Shown here piece by piece: positions 62,246 through 64,000 of a stretch of 64,000 nt of DNA (its first letter is position 1; each line of letters opens with the position of its first letter). The translations under genes were made by a program, and so were the position numbers. The notes below the pieces were generated by a model. It was given only the letters and a program-made list of their open reading frames with translations, was not told the origin of the DNA and made no database searches. The DNA is from Chitinophaga pollutisoli. Its GTDB lineage: Bacteria; Bacteroidota; Bacteroidia; Chitinophagales; Chitinophagaceae. The DNA is taken from NCBI RefSeq assembly GCF_038396755.1, contig NZ_CP149822.1, forward strand, positions 620,001 through 684,000, given 5' to 3'.

Positions 62246-63427
62246 ATGAAATTGAAAATGGCCGCAGTGGCCTCCCTCCTGCTCCTTTCCCCACTCGCTG
62301 CTTTCTGTAGCGATATCTCAGATACCATCCGTGGCATGCACGGCATTTTGGATTCCCTCTATGATAAAATGCTCCCGCGGGTAAGTACGCTGGAAGGGTA
62401 TGCTATCGCCATTGCCGGGTTTGCGGCCACCTTTTACATCGGCTACCGCGTATGGAAACACATCGCAAATGCGGAGGCCATCGACTTTTTCCCTCTTTTT
62501 CGCCCGTTCGTATTAGGATTTTGTATCGTCAACTTTAAGCTGGTGATCATCACCATCAATACAATTTTATCTCCTACGGTTGTAGGCACCCGTGCCTTGG
62601 TGGACAATACCAATAAATCCATCGAGCGTCTGCTGGCCAAGAAGGAAGAAGAAATGAAGAAGACTCGGAACTATCTCATGTACGGCGTTAATGACGGCGC
62701 AGGTGACCGGGATCTGTGGATGAGATATACACACTATGATGAGTGGAATAACGAAGACATCTTCGATAGTATCGGTAATGATCTTGAATTCGCCATGAGC
62801 AAAGTGGAGTTCAGCATGAAAACATGGTTCAAAGAATTTATTGCTTTCATCCTTGAACTATTCTATGAAGCCGCATCGCTTTGCATCAATACCCTTCGCA
62901 CCTTCAACCTCATCGTCTGTGCGCTGATTGGTCCATTTGTATTTGCCATTGCCTGCTTTGACGGGTTTACACACACGCTGACCGTCTACCTCGCTCGATA
63001 TGCAAACTTCTATCTGTGGCTTCCAGTCGCCAACCTGCTCGGCGCTGTGCTGGGCATGATACAGGAAGATATGCTGTTACTGGATTTGGAGCAAATGTCA
63101 AAATACGGAGACACCTTCTTTACCACCGCCGACATCGGGTACATGATCTTTATGATCATCGGTATTTTCTCCTTCTTCTCCATTCCCAACATTGCCTCCA
63201 CTATCGTTAATCCTGGTATGGCCTCCAATCTCACCATTCAGGTAGGTCAGGCAGCCCGTAACATTTTAGGGACTACAACCAAAGTAGCTGGTATGGGCAT
63301 CGGCGCAGCAGCTGGTGCTACCGGCATGGCGGCAGATGCACTTGGTGATGCCTACGGTAAAATACTGGGCGGCGCTTCCGGTAGTGGCTCCAGCGGTGGA
63401 TACTTCAACGACAAGCTGAAAGGCTAG
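62246..63427 (+). CDS. traJ: Conjugal transfer protein TraJ (VirB6-like)
   Basis: A 393-residue polytopic membrane protein with a signal peptide (MKLKMAAVASLLLLSPLAAFC). Family-typical stretches are MHGILDSLYDKMLPRVSTLEGYAIAIAG, YIGYRVWKHIANAEAIDFFPLFRPF and TFNLIVCALIGPFVFAIACFDGF. Six to seven helices and a Gly-rich C-terminus resemble TrbL/VirB6, the inner-membrane pore of the system. Intact; 27 nt after the third traI-like gene. Confidence 0.9.
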   Translation: MKLKMAAVASLLLLSPLAAFCSDISDTIRGMHGILDSLYDKMLPRVSTLEGYAIAIAGFAATFYIGYRVWKHIANAEAIDFFPLFRPFVLGFCIVNFKLVIITINTILSPTVVGTRALVDNTNKSIERLLAKKEEEMKKTRNYLMYGVNDGAGDRDLWMRYTHYDEWNNEDIFDSIGNDLEFAMSKVEFSMKTWFKEFIAFILELFYEAASLCINTLRTFNLIVCALIGPFVFAIACFDGFTHTLTVYLARYANFYLWLPVANLLGAVLGMIQEDMLLLDLEQMSKYGDTFFTTADIGYMIFMIIGIFSFFSIPNIASTIVNPGMASNLTIQVGQAARNILGTTTKVAGMGIGAAAGATGMAADALGDAYGKILGGASGSGSSGGYFNDKLKG

Positions 63428-63458
63428 TAAACCCTCTCTCACACTTAAACCGTTTCCC

Positions 63459-64000
63459 ATGTTCAAGCAGCTCAACAATATAGACAACGCCTTCAAGCAT
63501 GTCAGGCTCTTCACTTTCGTCATCATTATTTCTTTGACCACATTGTGCGGCTATTGTGTCTGGTATTCCATAGCTAATGTAACGGAGGCCAATAACCGCA
63601 TCTACGTGCTGAGCAACGGCCAGGCACTAGCCGCCACCGCTTCCACCCGAGCAGAGAACATCCCAGTGGAAGCCAAACACCATATCCTGATGTTTCATCA
63701 GCAGTTCTTTACCCTGAGTCCTGATGAGAAAGCCATCCATGCCAACATCGCCAAATCACTTTATCTGGCAGACATCACCGCCAAAGAAGCCTACGACAAC
63801 CTCCAGGAAAAGGGCTTCTATGCCGCCGTGGTATCGGGAAATGTCAGCCAGGAAGTGATCTGCGACAGCATTCAGCTATTGACTACCACCTATCCCTATC
63901 CCTTTCAGTTTTTCGGCAAGCAGCGCATTATCCGGTCCAGCGCGATTGTAACCCGTAGCCTGATTACCACTGGATCGGTACGCAACGTAGGCCGGTCAGA
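63459..64000 (+). CDS. traK: Conjugal transfer protein TraK (VirB8-like), 5' part
   Basis: The first 180 codons of a TraK-type protein that runs off the right edge. A short cytoplasmic N-terminus (MFKQLNNIDNAFKHVRLF) precedes one membrane helix (about 19-41) and a periplasmic domain with AKHHILMFHQQFFTLSPDEKAI, typical of TraK. It acts as a VirB8-like scaffold. The frame is open to the last base. traM and traN-like genes are expected beyond the window. Confidence 0.88.
   Translation, partial: MFKQLNNIDNAFKHVRLFTFVIIISLTTLCGYCVWYSIANVTEANNRIYVLSNGQALAATASTRAENIPVEAKHHILMFHQQFFTLSPDEKAIHANIAKSLYLADITAKEAYDNLQEKGFYAAVVSGNVSQEVICDSIQLLTTTYPYPFQFFGKQRIIRSSAIVTRSLITTGSVRNVGRS

Noticed and set aside
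34485..64000. Integrase or excisionase gene of the ICE
   Set aside because: I looked for a tyrosine-recombinase R..H.R..Y pattern and serine-recombinase signatures and found none in this window; it must lie beyond the right edge if present.

Overview
The window comes from a Bacteroidota genome, most likely a Chitinophaga-like member of the Chitinophagaceae. The grounds are SusC/SusD pairs, an ECF sigma/FecR pair, DUF3857 transglutaminase-like proteins, TAnnTTTG-type promoter boxes, poor Shine-Dalgarno sites, and a CTnDOT-style tra cluster. Positions 1 to about 34470 look like GC-rich resident chromosome. Positions from about 34485 to the right edge look like the left part of an integrative conjugative element (ICE). 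It is visibly more AT-rich, especially at 34.5-39 kb.

Chromosome: a truncated clpB (minus), a DUF937/OmpA membrane protein, two tandem DUF3857 transglutaminase-like genes, queG, and a repeat block between convergent genes. A five-gene minus-strand operon (8.5-17.0 kb) encodes an outer-membrane barrel, a DUF4876-type lipoprotein, a TonB-dependent receptor, a small His-tailed exported protein and a gingipain-like protein with HEAT-like repeats. Divergent from it is a plus-strand locus (17.4-31.3 kb): ECF sigma factor, FecR anti-sigma, SusC, SusD, three serine hydrolases, a dipeptide epimerase and a DUF819 permease. This gene set suggests sensing, import and breakdown of D-amino-acid-containing peptides such as murein peptides. 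It is followed by a GH43 enzyme, a lipocalin, an Lrp/AsnC regulator and a DUF1826-like protein.

ICE: the left border carries a 14-nt remnant matching the 3' end of a tRNA-Pro-like gene, next to what looks like that tRNA's terminator. Just inside is a minus-strand two-gene cassette, an ATPase-TOPRIM (OLD-like) protein plus an HNH-type protein. I consider it the best candidate for an undescribed defence system here. Next come a RadC/JAB protein preceded by a 156-nt inverted-repeat element, ICE hypotheticals, a DNA methyltransferase, the MobC/relaxase pair with an oriT-like hairpin cluster, the coupling protein, an RteC-like regulator, TraE, a 1825-residue methyltransferase-helicase, TraF, TraG (VirB4-like), three TraI-like proteins, TraJ and the start of TraK. 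No integrase is seen, so the other end lies outside.

Several ICE genes are broken. The coupling protein has an in-frame 27-nt insertion with three stop codons exactly inside its Walker A motif. The RteC-like gene, a TraI-like gene and probably a 379-residue hypothetical are each restored by adding one base to homopolymers. A similar one-base defect explains an 85-codon overlap between the two DUF3857 genes. These are either real decay or slippage, or sequence errors, and raw reads would decide.
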